NCBI RefSeq assembly: GCF_005780165.1
Contig: NZ_VAUV01000007.1
Span: forward strand, 62,001-126,000
DNA from: Phragmitibacter flavus
GTDB lineage: Bacteria > Verrucomicrobiota > Verrucomicrobiia > Verrucomicrobiales > Verrucomicrobiaceae
Length of the DNA: 64,000 bases
Direction: 5' to 3'
Below the pieces are notes generated by a model. The model was given only the letters and a program-made list of their open reading frames with translations. It made no database searches and was not told the origin of the DNA. The position numbers and the translations under genes are program-made. Positions within the stretch are counted from its first letter, which is position 1. Each line of letters begins with the position of its first letter. Below are positions 1-9,370 of the stretch, piece by piece.

Positions 1-1
1 G

Positions 2-46
2 GTTTGGGCACTGATCAATGTGCCGAGCTGGATTTCGGCTCCCTGA
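2..46 (+). CDS. C-terminal tail of a probable DUF1553-family protein (partial)
   Basis: Only the last 14 codons and the stop (44-46) are inside the window. They read VWALINVPSWISAP. DUF1553 proteins usually end with a Trp-Ala-Leu-(L/I)-Asn segment followed by a short tail, and a DUF1553 gene directly upstream of a DUF1501 gene is the standard arrangement in Verrucomicrobiota and Planctomycetota. The stop lies 30 bases before the DUF1501 start. The assignment rests on a very short segment plus context. Another frame also stops here (49-51), so the reading frame itself is not certain. Confidence 0.4.
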   Translation, partial: VWALINVPSWISAP

Positions 47-76
47 TTTGACCGATAGAATTTGCTGAATACGATT

Positions 77-1378
77 ATGAAAACGAATGCATCTCTAACT
101 ATAAGTCGCCGTCATTTCATGCAGCGGGCAGCTACTTTGGCAGCGACTCCATGGCTTGGTCAATGGGGCGGGGCGACAGAGTCAACGTCATTGCCAATGG
201 GCAATGCTGAGCATTGCATCTTCGTCTGGTTGGGCGGCGGAATGTCGCAGATCGATACTTTTGACCCCAAACGTCGCGGCAATGCCAAGGCGTCGCCGAA
301 GGTGGCCGGTTCAGACTACGCGGCGATCGACACGGCGGTTCCGGGGGTGCAATTTACTGAGCACCTGCCGGGGATGGCGCGGCTTGCGGAACGGATGACG
401 GTGGTGCGCACGGTCAATCATCATGTGGTAGATGAGCATGCTTTTGCGACCAATCTGGTTCACACCGGGCGGATGATCAGCGGCACGGTGATTTACCCTT
501 CGATCGGTTCCATCGTGGCCCAGCAGCGGGGTGCGGTCAGTGCGGATGTGCCGGCCTACATGCTCATGGGATTTCCGAACGTGAGTCGCGGACCTGGTTT
601 TTTGGGGGCGAGACATGGGTATGTGTATCTGCTGGATACGGAGTCAGGACCGGCGGGGTTTTCCCGTCCGGAATGGGTGAACATGGACCGGGCGGACCGG
701 CGGCAGGCTTTGTTGAAACCTTTGTTGGAACGGGCTCCGGCGGGCACGATGAGCGGAGAGTATGAGGTGGCTCAACGCGAGGCGCTGCGGCTTGCGGGGC
801 CGGATTTCATGCGGCACTTCAAGCTGGGTGAGGAGCCGGATGTTTTGCGACAGAAGTATGGAGGTGAGTTTGGACAGCGCTGTCTGCTGGCGCGGCGGCT
901 GGTGCAGGCGGGGGTGCGTTTTGTTGAGGTGTCGCACAACCTGAATTTCATCAATGGCACGGGCTGGGACACCCACAATGAGGGGCAGGTCAATCAGCAC
1001 ACGTTGGTCAAGGAACTGGACACGGCGATGTCGGCATTGATCGTTGATCTGGAAGAGAAAAAATTGCTCGACAAGACATTGGTGGTGATCGCCACGGAAT
1101 TTGGCCGTCCAGCGGAGTTTGATGGTCGGGGTGGACGCGGGCACCAGGGGGCGGCGTTCAGCATGGTGCTGGCGGGTGGCGGATTAAAACATCGGGGGGT
1201 GTTTGGGGTGACGGATGAGCTGTCGAAAAAGATTGTGGAGAGTCCGGTGTCGATTCCAGATTTTCATGCGACGATTCATGCCGCGCTGGGGATTGATCCG
1301 CACCGGTCATTGATGGATGGCACCCGCCCGATTCCGATCACGGATGAAGGTAAACCTATTGCAGCGTTGTTTGGTTGA
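77..1378 (+). CDS. DUF1501 domain-containing secreted protein
   Basis: A 433-residue DUF1501 protein with an alkaline-phosphatase/sulfatase-like fold. The N-terminus carries a Tat-type signal ([10 protein letters not shown] followed by a hydrophobic stretch), so export in folded form is likely. Family landmarks include [17 protein letters not shown] near the start, the [15 protein letters not shown] segment, WDTHNEG, and the C-terminal [10 protein letters not shown] and GRGHQG metal-site-like region. No enzymatic activity is established for the family; it is usually paired with PSCyt1/DUF1549/DUF1553 proteins. The ATG at 77 is preferred over an in-frame TTG at 62 because the Tat motif follows it directly. 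The stop overlaps the longest possible frame of the next gene. Confidence 0.85.
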   Translation: MKTNASLTISRRHFMQRAATLAATPWLGQWGGATESTSLPMGNAEHCIFVWLGGGMSQIDTFDPKRRGNAKASPKVAGSDYAAIDTAVPGVQFTEHLPGMARLAERMTVVRTVNHHVVDEHAFATNLVHTGRMISGTVIYPSIGSIVAQQRGAVSADVPAYMLMGFPNVSRGPGFLGARHGYVYLLDTESGPAGFSRPEWVNMDRADRRQALLKPLLERAPAGTMSGEYEVAQREALRLAGPDFMRHFKLGEEPDVLRQKYGGEFGQRCLLARRLVQAGVRFVEVSHNLNFINGTGWDTHNEGQVNQHTLVKELDTAMSALIVDLEEKKLLDKTLVVIATEFGRPAEFDGRGGRGHQGAAFSMVLAGGGLKHRGVFGVTDELSKKIVESPVSIPDFHATIHAALGIDPHRSLMDGTRPIPITDEGKPIAALFG

Positions 1379-1413
1379 GGTGTAGGCTGGTGGGCATGGT
1401 CGAGGGCATCTGC

Positions 1414-3486
1414 ATGAATGTGATGGGCAAGGCGGGTATCCGCTGGTCAATCATGCTGGCCATGGGCTTGGGTGGCGTGACAGGTGTTGCTGCTGAAGTT
1501 CCGGTGTTGAGAACGGCTTTGGAAGTGCGTTCGTTGCCTGTTGAGGAGGCGGAGAAGGGGCTTCCGGTGGAAATACGTGGCACGGTGATTTTTGTTGATC
1601 TGAAGATCGGTTCCGCACTGATCCAGGATGACACGGCCGGGACCTATTTTCGTGGCCATGGTCTTTCCGGACTGCGTCTGGGTGACGAGGTGGAGGTGAA
1701 GGGTATCACTTTTCCTGGTTTGTATCTGACGGGGATTGAAAAGGCGAGTTATAAGAAGCTGGGGCAGCGGCAAATGCCGGAGGCATCAACGGCCACTTAC
1801 GGAGATTTGCTTTCCGGTCGGTTTCATTACCAGCTTGTCGCTGTGGAGGGAGTTGTTCATGCGGCGGGGGAGGCAGGGGATGGAAATCACGCCACGCTTC
1901 TGGTGGCGATGAATCAGGACTTGCTGGAAGTGCAGGTGTTTGCACTGCCGGAGCAGATGGATTCGCTGGTGGACAGTTATGTGCGCATTGAAGGACTGGC
2001 GGCCGGTGCCATCAACCATCGGCGACAATTGGTGCAGCCGGTTTTATGGATGCAGGATTGGGATCATTTGAAGATCGTGAAGACGGCACCGGCCATGGAT
2101 GAGGTTCCGGCGATTTCGGGCAGCAAACTTCTGGCTTTTAAAGTGGTGGGTCAAGGGGGACATCGGGTGCGCGTGACAGGGACGGTGGTTGCGGCTTTTC
2201 CTGATGGCGACGTGTATATTCGCGATGAGGATACGGCAATCCGATTGCGGCTTCAGGAGCCGGATGGGTTGCGGGTGGGAACGCGGATTGAAGCGGTGGG
2301 GTTTCCCAAGATGCAGCAGTTCAACGCATCACTGACCAATGCAGTGGTGCTTGAGCAGAGGTTTGAGCAGGAACCTTCGGCGATCGATTTGAGGTTGAAT
2401 GAGTTATTGGGTGGCGAGCATGATAATGAACTGGTGTCGATAAGTGCGACTATCTCCGGATGTTTCAGGACGGAGGAGGGACATGTATTGGTGCTGGAGG
2501 AGAAGGGCGCGACGATTCGTGCCCAGTCGCCGGTTTTGGAATACGAGCCGCAGATAGGGACTCGGGTGCGTGTCACCGGGATTTGCCAGGTGGAAGCCAA
2601 CGAGATTGCCCATCATGGCGTGGTGTCGAGACCACGCGCGTTGAGTTTGCGCTGTCGCAGTGGCGATGATGTGATGGTGCTTAAATCTCCTTCGTGGTGG
2701 ACGGCGCAGCGGCTTGCGATGATCGTTGGGGTGTTGTTGTTGTTGGTCAGTATGGCGGCGTTATGGATTGCGATTTTGCAGCGTCAGGTAAGTCGGCAAA
2801 CGTCGGCATTGCGTCGGCGGATTGAACGTGAAGCGGCATTGGAAGAGCGTCATCGAATTGCGCGAGAGTTTCACGACACTTTGGAGCAGGGACTTACCGG
2901 GTTGATGCTTCGGCTTGAAGCGGTGCAGGCACGTGGGGTCAATGACAAGAGTGGACAACTGCTGCGTGCTTCGCGGGGGCTGGTTTCACAAATGCAGGCT
3001 GAGACACGGAGTTTGGTTTCAGGGTTGCGCGAGCCGTCGCAGGAGGGTGGGGATCTAGTTTCTTCTTTACGGGCGATGGTCGAGGAGCAGCCTGCCGGTT
3101 GCGGTCCCCAATTGACACTGGAGACGGATGCACGGCTGCCGCTTTTGCCCTCGCGCACCATTCATCATTTGCGCATGATCGCGAGGGAGGGGGTGACCAA
3201 TGCATTGAAGCATGCAGACGCACGGGAGATTCGGCTCATGGTTGAGATGAGGGAGGGATGTCTGTGTTTGAAGATCGTCGATGATGGCCGTGGATTTGAT
3301 CCCGAAGGGCCTTGTGCGGGTAGGGCGGGGCACTTTGGGTGTGTTGGCATTGAGGAGCGTTGTGAGAAGATTGGTGCGGTGGCGCGCTGGCTTTCGATAC
3401 CGGGCAAGGGCACGACTTTGGAGATTAAGTTGCCGATGGAAAGTTCTGACCAACACGACCGTAGTCACTTGATCACGGAAGGTTGA
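1414..3486 (+). CDS. Membrane sensor histidine kinase (NarX/DesK type) with OB-like sensor domains
   Basis: A 690-residue sensor kinase. A signal peptide is followed by about 400 residues that look like four consecutive OB-fold-like units (each roughly V-x-G-x-V ... G-x-x-V-x-V-x-G). A single transmembrane helix follows (LAMIVGVLLLLVSMAALWIAIL), then a HisKA_3 dimerisation helix with phospho-acceptor His487 in AREFHDTLEQG. The HATPase domain has NALKHAD (N box) and DDGRGFDP (G1 box). The start at 1414 is chosen because GAGGG at 1402-1406 lies 7 bases upstream; ATG 1396 and TTG 1375 are alternatives. It lies 7 bases before a NarL-type regulator, its likely partner. The sensed signal is unknown. 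Confidence 0.85.
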   Translation: MNVMGKAGIRWSIMLAMGLGGVTGVAAEVPVLRTALEVRSLPVEEAEKGLPVEIRGTVIFVDLKIGSALIQDDTAGTYFRGHGLSGLRLGDEVEVKGITFPGLYLTGIEKASYKKLGQRQMPEASTATYGDLLSGRFHYQLVAVEGVVHAAGEAGDGNHATLLVAMNQDLLEVQVFALPEQMDSLVDSYVRIEGLAAGAINHRRQLVQPVLWMQDWDHLKIVKTAPAMDEVPAISGSKLLAFKVVGQGGHRVRVTGTVVAAFPDGDVYIRDEDTAIRLRLQEPDGLRVGTRIEAVGFPKMQQFNASLTNAVVLEQRFEQEPSAIDLRLNELLGGEHDNELVSISATISGCFRTEEGHVLVLEEKGATIRAQSPVLEYEPQIGTRVRVTGICQVEANEIAHHGVVSRPRALSLRCRSGDDVMVLKSPSWWTAQRLAMIVGVLLLLVSMAALWIAILQRQVSRQTSALRRRIEREAALEERHRIAREFHDTLEQGLTGLMLRLEAVQARGVNDKSGQLLRASRGLVSQMQAETRSLVSGLREPSQEGGDLVSSLRAMVEEQPAGCGPQLTLETDARLPLLPSRTIHHLRMIAREGVTNALKHADAREIRLMVEMREGCLCLKIVDDGRGFDPEGPCAGRAGHFGCVGIEERCEKIGAVARWLSIPGKGTTLEIKLPMESSDQHDRSHLITEG

Positions 3487-3493
3487 TTCTTTT

Positions 3494-4117
3494 ATGCGCG
3501 CTCCACTAACGGTTCTTATTGTTGACGATCATTTTGTTGTGCGCAGCGGGTTGGGCGCAGCGCTCGAAGTGGAGGATGACATTCAGGTGATCGGTGAGGC
3601 CAAGCGCGGAGATGAGGCATTGGCGGCTTATCAGCGTTGGCAACCGAGTGTGGTGTTGATGGATTTGCAACTTCCTGGCCTCACGGGGGTGCAGGCGACG
3701 GCAGCATTGGTTGCTCATGATGTTAATGCGCGTGTTTTGGTTTATTCGACGTTTGTGCATGAGGATGATGTGCAGTCGGCGCTGGATGCGGGGGCATCGG
3801 GTTTTGTTCAAAAATCTGCGTCGCGCGACGAGCTGCTGAAGGCTTTGCGACGGGTGGCCGCTGGAGGAACGTATCTTCCGCCTGAGCTGGATCAACATCT
3901 CGCCAATCTGCGGTTGTGTGCCGCAGTGACCAGTCGCGAACGCGAGATTCTGGAGCTGATTGCCCACGGACATGCCAATAAACAAATTGCCGCGTTGTTT
4001 GAGATCTCTGAGGATACCGTCAAACGTCACGTCAGCCACATTCTCGAAAAGTTGGGCGCTCATGACCGTGCCCAAGCCACTGCCGAAGCCATTCGACGCG
4101 GGATCATCAAGGTGTGA
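3494..4117 (+). CDS. NarL/FixJ-family response regulator
   Basis: A 207-residue two-domain regulator. The receiver has the acidic pair Asp11-Asp12 (LIVDDH), phospho-acceptor Asp57 (VVLMDLQLPG), a conserved Ser/Thr after a beta strand (VLVYSTF) and the FVQKS lysine. The C-terminal LuxR-type helix-turn-helix has LTSREREILELIA and SEDTVKRHVSHILEKL (here VTSRERE opens it). It starts 7 bases after the histidine kinase, so both are probably made from one message and form a cognate pair. All phosphorelay residues are present. Target promoters cannot be inferred from the window. Confidence 0.9.
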   Translation: MRAPLTVLIVDDHFVVRSGLGAALEVEDDIQVIGEAKRGDEALAAYQRWQPSVVLMDLQLPGLTGVQATAALVAHDVNARVLVYSTFVHEDDVQSALDAGASGFVQKSASRDELLKALRRVAAGGTYLPPELDQHLANLRLCAAVTSREREILELIAHGHANKQIAALFEISEDTVKRHVSHILEKLGAHDRAQATAEAIRRGIIKV

Positions 4118-4274
4118 TCGGCAGGGCCTCACCATGCTGGGGGAGTGATGGATACGGATGTTGTCAAGCAATTCGTCATCACCCGATGGTGGACGGTGTG
4201 AAGGGTGACGGGGGCTACGGATTTTGGGATGATCGCGCTTCAAAGAAAAGAACCGCATCAATAAATTTGTTATT

Positions 4275-5216
4275 ATGAAAGCCACTGTCGCTCAGCCGGA
4301 TGAAGTTAATAGAAGCAGATACTGTATAGGAATCGTCGGCGGCAATCCCAACACCAACACCAACGCGAAGGCCAAAGCCGTGTGTTGCCTGATGGTGTTG
4401 ACCTTGATGAGTTTTATCGCGCCCGCCCAATCGGCGGTCACTTTAGGACTGTGGGATTTTGACAATAATGCGGAATTGAATTTCTTAAACACCGCGCCGA
4501 CCGCTGGCCCTTATGGAGGAAGTGTGTATTCAAATTCCGCTGGTGCTGTGGCTCAAGTGTCGGTTTCAAGCCTGACCGTGGGTTCTGGTTTGACTGGATC
4601 TTCGGCTGGAGCCATCAGCGGCACAGGCACCGCGGCTCCTCCGGCTTACAATGGGGTCAGAGGGGCGGATGGAAGCAATGTTTATGTCTTTCCTGCGTCC
4701 AGTGCGGTAACGGGATCTCCGGCGACGGCGACGGCGGCGGTGGACTATTTCAGCGTCACGTTGACGCCGGATGCCTCTAGTTGGCTTTCGGTGAGCGGGA
4801 TCAGTTTTTATGCATGGGCCAACCAGAACTTCACATCAGGAAGTTATAGTTTTTTTGTGCAAAGCAGCCTGACGGGCAACACGATTTTGGGCAGTTTCAC
4901 GAAGGTTCCTGGGGATGCGGGTGCCGCCGTGAACAACAACACGGCCCCGACAGATGCCAACAATTTGTATGCCTTTGATCTCAGTGGGCATTCAGAACTC
5001 ACCAATGTCACCGGCCCTGTCACCTTTTTTGTTGGTGTGTATGGCAATGCCAACGGAAGTTTGCGGTTGGATGAGTTGCAGATCACGGGGAGTGTCGTTC
5101 CGGAACCCAGTCGGGCGATTCTGGTTGGGTTCGCTTTGACGGGATGTCTGTTGCAGCGTCTGCGTCGGAGAAAGTCTTGGAAAAATGGTATAAAGACCTC
5201 TTTTCCAGTCAGTTAG
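4275..5216 (+). CDS. PEP-CTERM sorting domain-containing exported protein
   Basis: A 313-residue protein ending in a PEP-CTERM signal: VVPEPSRA, then a hydrophobic helix (ILVGFALTGCLL), then a basic cluster (RLRRRK). Such tails are recognised by exosortase, usually in exopolysaccharide-producing Gram-negatives; no exosortase gene is in this window. The central part is rich in Gly, Ser, Thr and Ala and resembles other low-complexity PEP-CTERM proteins; no enzymatic motif is visible. Residues about 40-55 (MVLTLMSFIAPAQSA) form the signal-peptide core, so ATG 4392 (second Met of that region) is a plausible shorter start. A 14-residue extension follows the basic cluster, longer than usual. Confidence 0.75.
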   Translation: MKATVAQPDEVNRSRYCIGIVGGNPNTNTNAKAKAVCCLMVLTLMSFIAPAQSAVTLGLWDFDNNAELNFLNTAPTAGPYGGSVYSNSAGAVAQVSVSSLTVGSGLTGSSAGAISGTGTAAPPAYNGVRGADGSNVYVFPASSAVTGSPATATAAVDYFSVTLTPDASSWLSVSGISFYAWANQNFTSGSYSFFVQSSLTGNTILGSFTKVPGDAGAAVNNNTAPTDANNLYAFDLSGHSELTNVTGPVTFFVGVYGNANGSLRLDELQITGSVVPEPSRAILVGFALTGCLLQRLRRRKSWKNGIKTSFPVS

Positions 5217-5267
5217 GCAATATCTGGCCGAGTGATGTCACTGATTATTTTTATTTTCGATTAAAAA

Positions 5268-5310
5268 AGTGTCGACACTATTGTGAACTAGGGATTAAAC
5301 TGTCGACACT
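5268..5310. promoter_or_regulatory. Two palindromic operator candidates upstream of the GntR gene
   Basis: A perfect 12-base palindrome AGTGTCGACACT lies at 5268-5279. A second copy with one mismatch (ACTGTCGACACT) lies at 5299-5310, 31 bases away start to start, about three helical turns. The second copy ends 14 bases before the regulator's ATG. GntR/FadR proteins bind short palindromes as dimers and often repress their own gene, so these are the natural operator candidates for GntR and perhaps for the genes after it. Binding is an inference. Confidence 0.6.
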
Positions 5311-5323
5311 TCAATTTTCTGCC

Positions 5324-6121
5324 ATGACAAAAAACCACATCCCACCTCGGCGAAATTTGGCCAACGAAATCGTTTCCCAATTGCGTAGCGACATCATTTC
5401 TGGCGTCGTCAAGCAAGGCGAAGCCCTTGCCGAACCGGTGCTGGCAAAACGTTTTGGGGTCAGTCGCGCTCCGGTGAGGGAGGCCATCATCGAACTGGAA
5501 CGGGCAGGACTGGTGCAGTTTGAGAGCACCGGCAGGACCCATGTGAGAACGCTTGAGGAGAGGGACATTGCCGAAATCATTGAGACGCGGGTGGCGTTGG
5601 AAACGATGGGGGCGCGGCTGGCTGCCATTCATTGGAATGCGAAGGATTCGCGCTGGGTGGAAGCGAATATTGCGGCGCAAATGGAAGCGGCCACAGGGGC
5701 GGAATTCAGTCAGTTGGACATCGCCATGCATGAATACATCATGAAGTGCAGTGGCAACGGGCGTCTGGTGGTGTTGTGGCAAAACATTCGCTGGCAGTTT
5801 GAGATGGCGTTGACATATATTCACCAGCTCCAGGAAAAACTGGCCTATGATTTGCGCCGGTTCACGGTGACCTGGCATTGGAAGGTGCTGGAGGCGTTGG
5901 CGGCGCGTCAGCCGGAGATGGCGGCGAGGATGATGGGGCAGCACATCACGGGTGCCCTTGAATGGTCCATCCCAGGAATTTCGGAGCCGCCGCCCGGTGC
6001 GCGTCTTGCCCGGAATTACCGGCCAGGCATGAATGCCACCCGTCCTACTGATGATGACGATGATGCCAATGAAGAAATGATCGCCATTGCCAAGGCATTG
6101 GCCAGCAACCGGCCCTCGTAA
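5324..6121 (+). CDS. GntR-family transcriptional regulator, FadR (FCD) subfamily
   Basis: A 265-residue regulator. The N-terminal winged helix-turn-helix has the GntR hallmarks IVSQLRSDIISG, LAKRFGVSRAPVREAIIELERAGLV. The C-terminal all-helical FCD-type ligand domain starts near IAEIIETRVALETMGARLAA; conserved Asp and His residues (including LDIAMHEYIM and the later HWKVLEAL and GQHI) suit a metal/carboxylate-binding site. The ATG at 5324 is chosen because the open frame upstream (from 5144) overlaps the PEP-CTERM gene and the operator-like palindromes, and because the GntR fold begins right here. FCD regulators usually respond to organic or sugar acids, consistent with the aldolase gene 4.7 kb downstream in the same direction. 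The C-terminus is Asp/Ala-rich and unconserved. Confidence 0.9.
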   Translation: MTKNHIPPRRNLANEIVSQLRSDIISGVVKQGEALAEPVLAKRFGVSRAPVREAIIELERAGLVQFESTGRTHVRTLEERDIAEIIETRVALETMGARLAAIHWNAKDSRWVEANIAAQMEAATGAEFSQLDIAMHEYIMKCSGNGRLVVLWQNIRWQFEMALTYIHQLQEKLAYDLRRFTVTWHWKVLEALAARQPEMAARMMGQHITGALEWSIPGISEPPPGARLARNYRPGMNATRPTDDDDDANEEMIAIAKALASNRPS

Positions 6122-6191
6122 ACATCTGCCCATTTCCGCTGAAAAATTCCTCTATCTGACCCCCGCCATTCACCCGCTTCCACCCAGTTAA

Positions 6192-9100
6192 ATGTCCCGG
6201 TTTTCCATCGCACCAATTACCCTATTGATTTTCTCCACGGCTACTTCCGTTTTGGGGGTCGATGACGCGCAGCGTGCGGCGATAAAATTTTTTGAGACCG
6301 ATGTGCGGCCAATTCTGGTAAACCGTTGCTATGACTGCCATGGCGAGTCCAAACAAAAAGGGGGACTTAGGGCGGATCATATTGGCTATCTGAAGGCAGG
6401 CGGTGACACTGGTCCGGCATTGGTGCCTGGAAAGCCGGAGGAATCGACGCTGATGGAAGCGGTGCATTATAAGAATGAAGATTTTCAGATGCCCCCGAAA
6501 GAGAAACTACCGGACGCCGAGATCGCGGTGTTGGAAAAGTGGATCAAGATGGGCGCACCATGGCCGGACAATGACGCCAAGAAAGTGACGTTGACTGAAG
6601 GCGGATTTACTGAGGAACAGCGCAATTACTGGTTCTTCAAGCCGGTGGCCAAAGTGTTGCCACCCAAGGCTGGCGGAGAGTGGGTCCGCAACAAGCTCGA
6701 CCATTTCATCGCTGAAAAACATGCTGAGTTCAAACTGTCGCCTGCACCAGAGGCGGGCCGGCATGAACTGGTGCGTCGTGTGTATTTTGACCTTCATGGT
6801 TTGCCTCCGACGAAGCAACAAATCGACGCGTTTGTGAATGACACCGATCCGAAGTCTTATGAGAAGTTGGTCGATCAATTGCTGGCGAGTCCGCGTTATG
6901 GTGAACGCTGGGCGCAGCATTGGCTGGATCTGGTGCGTTATGCGGAGAGTGATGGTTACAACCAGGATGCCTATCGTCCGTCGGTCTGGCCATACCGGGA
7001 TTATGTGATCCGATCATTCAACGACGACAAACCCTACAATCGGTTTGTGCAGGAGCAACTGGCGGGCGACGAAATAGCCCCTGACGATCCGAATGTGCTC
7101 ATCGGAACCGCTTACATGCGGCACAGCATGTATGAATACAATCTGCGCGATGTGCGTGGTCAATGGGATGTTATTCTTACTGATCTAACCGATACCACGG
7201 GAGAGCTTTTTCTGGGATTGAGCATGGGTTGCGCCCGTTGCCACAACCATAAGTTCGATCCTATCTTACAAAGCGATTATTATCGTCTGCGGGCTTTCTT
7301 TGCCCCGGTGCAATGGCGGGATGATTTGAAGTTGGCGACACCGGTGGAGAACCGGGCGTTTGAGGAACAACAGGCAAAATGGGAGGCGGCGACCGCCGGG
7401 ATACGCGCTAGATTGGACGCCATTGAAAAGCCGCATGTCGAGGAAGCGGTCGAACGCTGGAGGGTTAGTTTTCCTGAGGACCTTCAGGCGATGACGCGCA
7501 AGCCTGTTGAGCAACGGAATGAATTGGAGAAACAACTCGCGGGGTTGTGCGAGCGACAGTTGGAATTTGCCCGCAAGGGGGTCAACGTGCTGGGTCGACT
7601 GAAAACGGACGAGGCCAAGAAGGAATACACGGCCATCAAGGAGGAACTGAAGAAGTTTGATCACTTGAAGCCGAAACCACTGCCGCATGCCTTTGTGGCG
7701 ACGGATGCGGGTCCGGTGGCTCCACCCAACACGCTGACCAACCGCAAAGGTGAACAGGAAGTGGCACCGGGATTCCTTTCGATTGTGGCGCCTGAGTTGC
7801 CGCAGATTGAGGCGACAGAAACATCCACCGGGCGTCGCAAGGCGTTGGCAGACTGGATTACGCGTCCGGACAATCCGTTCACCTCGCGGGTGATGGTGAA
7901 CCGCATCTGGCAATATCATTTCGGACGCGGCATCGTGGCGACCGCCAGTGACTTTGGAACCCTGGGAGAGCCGCCGACCCATCCGGAGTTGCTCGACTAT
8001 CTTGCAGACAAATTCGTGGCAGGCGGCTGGCATTTCAAGCCGTTGCATCGGGAGATCATGTTATCCGCGACTTACCGCCAGACGGCGCGTCGTGAGCCGG
8101 ACCAGAAGGCGGCGGAGATTGATCCAACCAACCGTTATTTGTGGCGCTTTCATCCTCGTCGGCTTGATGCGGAACAGGTGCGCGATTCCTTGCTGGCGGT
8201 GAGCGGCGAGCTGGATGCCAAGAGCAGCGGTCCTGCCGGTGATGGCAACGGCACCAATCGTTCGATCTTCACCATCAAAAAACGCAATACGCCGAATGAA
8301 CTGTTGCGTGCCCTCGACATGCCGGGTGGCTTTGCCAGCACTTCGGAGCGTCAGAGCACCACCACCCCGACACAGGCGTTGCAGTTGCTCAATGGTGATT
8401 GGGTGATTGAGCGCTCCCGCAAGCTGGCTTCGCGAGTGGATAATGTTGAGGATGCCTTTCTCGCGGTTTTGGGCCGTCCACCAAGAGACAGCGAACGAGT
8501 GGCGGCGGAGAACTTCATCGAAAAACGGGTGTCCAAGTCAAAGCCTGTTTCAGCATCCTCGCAGGTTTCCGAGAGTTCATCGTCAGCAGGCGTCTTCAAA
8601 ATCAAAAGTCCGCGTGAGCGTTTGTTGGTCAACACGATGGATAAAGAGGGCGATGAATTCACCGTCGAGGCGGTGGTGAAGCTCGACAGCGTCGACCCGA
8701 ACAGGGAACTGCGCACGCTGGTGTCGCGTTGGGATGGTGGCAAGGGGAGTCTCGAATCCTTCGGCTGGAGCATTGATGTGACCGGCAAGAAGTCGCTCTA
8801 CAAGCCGGGCAACCTTCTGATGCAGCTGGTTGGTGAGGATGAGAATGCGAACATAGGATATCAGGTGGTGGCTTCCAACATCCTCCTTCAAGTGGGTCGC
8901 CGGTATCATTTGGTGATTCGAGTCTCTGCTTCCCGTCACGAGGTGGCATTTACGGTGCATGATCTCGACACCCCAGGTGCGGTGGCGCAATCGGCGGTGG
9001 CACGCATGGACAACCTGGTAAAGCTAAGTCAGGGTGATTCGCCGATTGTTCTTGGGGGACTAAGCAAGCGCACGCCAACGCGGCAGTGGGATGGGAACAT

Positions 9101-9332
9101 CGAAGCCTTGCGCATCATGGTGGGCAATGGCTCGGGAGGCGAGATCCAGCGCGATTCTGGAAAATGGGGGGCAGGGCTGTTTGTGTGGCGCGCGGAAGAT
9201 CCGCCAAGTCCCCAGTTTGCCTGGAGCGGCATCGATTCCGAGGAGAGCGAGGCCAATCAACCCTTCCGTCAGGCAATGAATGACCTGTGCCAGATGTTGC
9301 TCAACACCAATGAATTTTTCTATCTGCATTAA
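6192..9332 (+). CDS. PSCyt1/DUF1549/DUF1553 protein with a LamG-like insertion
   Basis: A 1046-residue exported protein. Order: signal peptide (about 1-22); PSCyt1 cytochrome-like domain with a single CYDCH haem-type motif near residue 50 and the typical MPPK segment; DUF1549 (about 155-390) with LVRRVYFDLHGLPPT, GERWAQHWLDLVRYAES and a second CARCHNHKFDPI motif; a spacer; DUF1553 starting near RRKALADWITRPDNPFTSRVMVNRIWQ; then about 250 residues of LamG/concanavalin-like sequence (FTVEAVVKL ... HLVIRVS ... NIEALRIMVGN) placed before the usual DUF1553 terminus (LCQMLLNTNEFFYLH). Family function is not experimentally established; a surface or periplasmic redox/polymer role is inferred. It precedes a DUF1501 gene by 38 bases, the standard pairing. 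Confidence 0.85.
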   Translation: MSRFSIAPITLLIFSTATSVLGVDDAQRAAIKFFETDVRPILVNRCYDCHGESKQKGGLRADHIGYLKAGGDTGPALVPGKPEESTLMEAVHYKNEDFQMPPKEKLPDAEIAVLEKWIKMGAPWPDNDAKKVTLTEGGFTEEQRNYWFFKPVAKVLPPKAGGEWVRNKLDHFIAEKHAEFKLSPAPEAGRHELVRRVYFDLHGLPPTKQQIDAFVNDTDPKSYEKLVDQLLASPRYGERWAQHWLDLVRYAESDGYNQDAYRPSVWPYRDYVIRSFNDDKPYNRFVQEQLAGDEIAPDDPNVLIGTAYMRHSMYEYNLRDVRGQWDVILTDLTDTTGELFLGLSMGCARCHNHKFDPILQSDYYRLRAFFAPVQWRDDLKLATPVENRAFEEQQAKWEAATAGIRARLDAIEKPHVEEAVERWRVSFPEDLQAMTRKPVEQRNELEKQLAGLCERQLEFARKGVNVLGRLKTDEAKKEYTAIKEELKKFDHLKPKPLPHAFVATDAGPVAPPNTLTNRKGEQEVAPGFLSIVAPELPQIEATETSTGRRKALADWITRPDNPFTSRVMVNRIWQYHFGRGIVATASDFGTLGEPPTHPELLDYLADKFVAGGWHFKPLHREIMLSATYRQTARREPDQKAAEIDPTNRYLWRFHPRRLDAEQVRDSLLAVSGELDAKSSGPAGDGNGTNRSIFTIKKRNTPNELLRALDMPGGFASTSERQSTTTPTQALQLLNGDWVIERSRKLASRVDNVEDAFLAVLGRPPRDSERVAAENFIEKRVSKSKPVSASSQVSESSSSAGVFKIKSPRERLLVNTMDKEGDEFTVEAVVKLDSVDPNRELRTLVSRWDGGKGSLESFGWSIDVTGKKSLYKPGNLLMQLVGEDENANIGYQVVASNILLQVGRRYHLVIRVSASRHEVAFTVHDLDTPGAVAQSAVARMDNLVKLSQGDSPIVLGGLSKRTPTRQWDGNIEALRIMVGNGSGGEIQRDSGKWGAGLFVWRAEDPPSPQFAWSGIDSEESEANQPFRQAMNDLCQMLLNTNEFFYLH

Positions 9333-9370
9333 AGCGGTTCTTCAATCACTCATCCTATCCTAGTCAAGTT

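Noticed and set aside
5144-5323. 60-residue N-terminal extension of the GntR regulator
   Set aside because: It overlaps the PEP-CTERM gene and the palindromes and lacks similarity; the GntR fold starts after ATG 5324.
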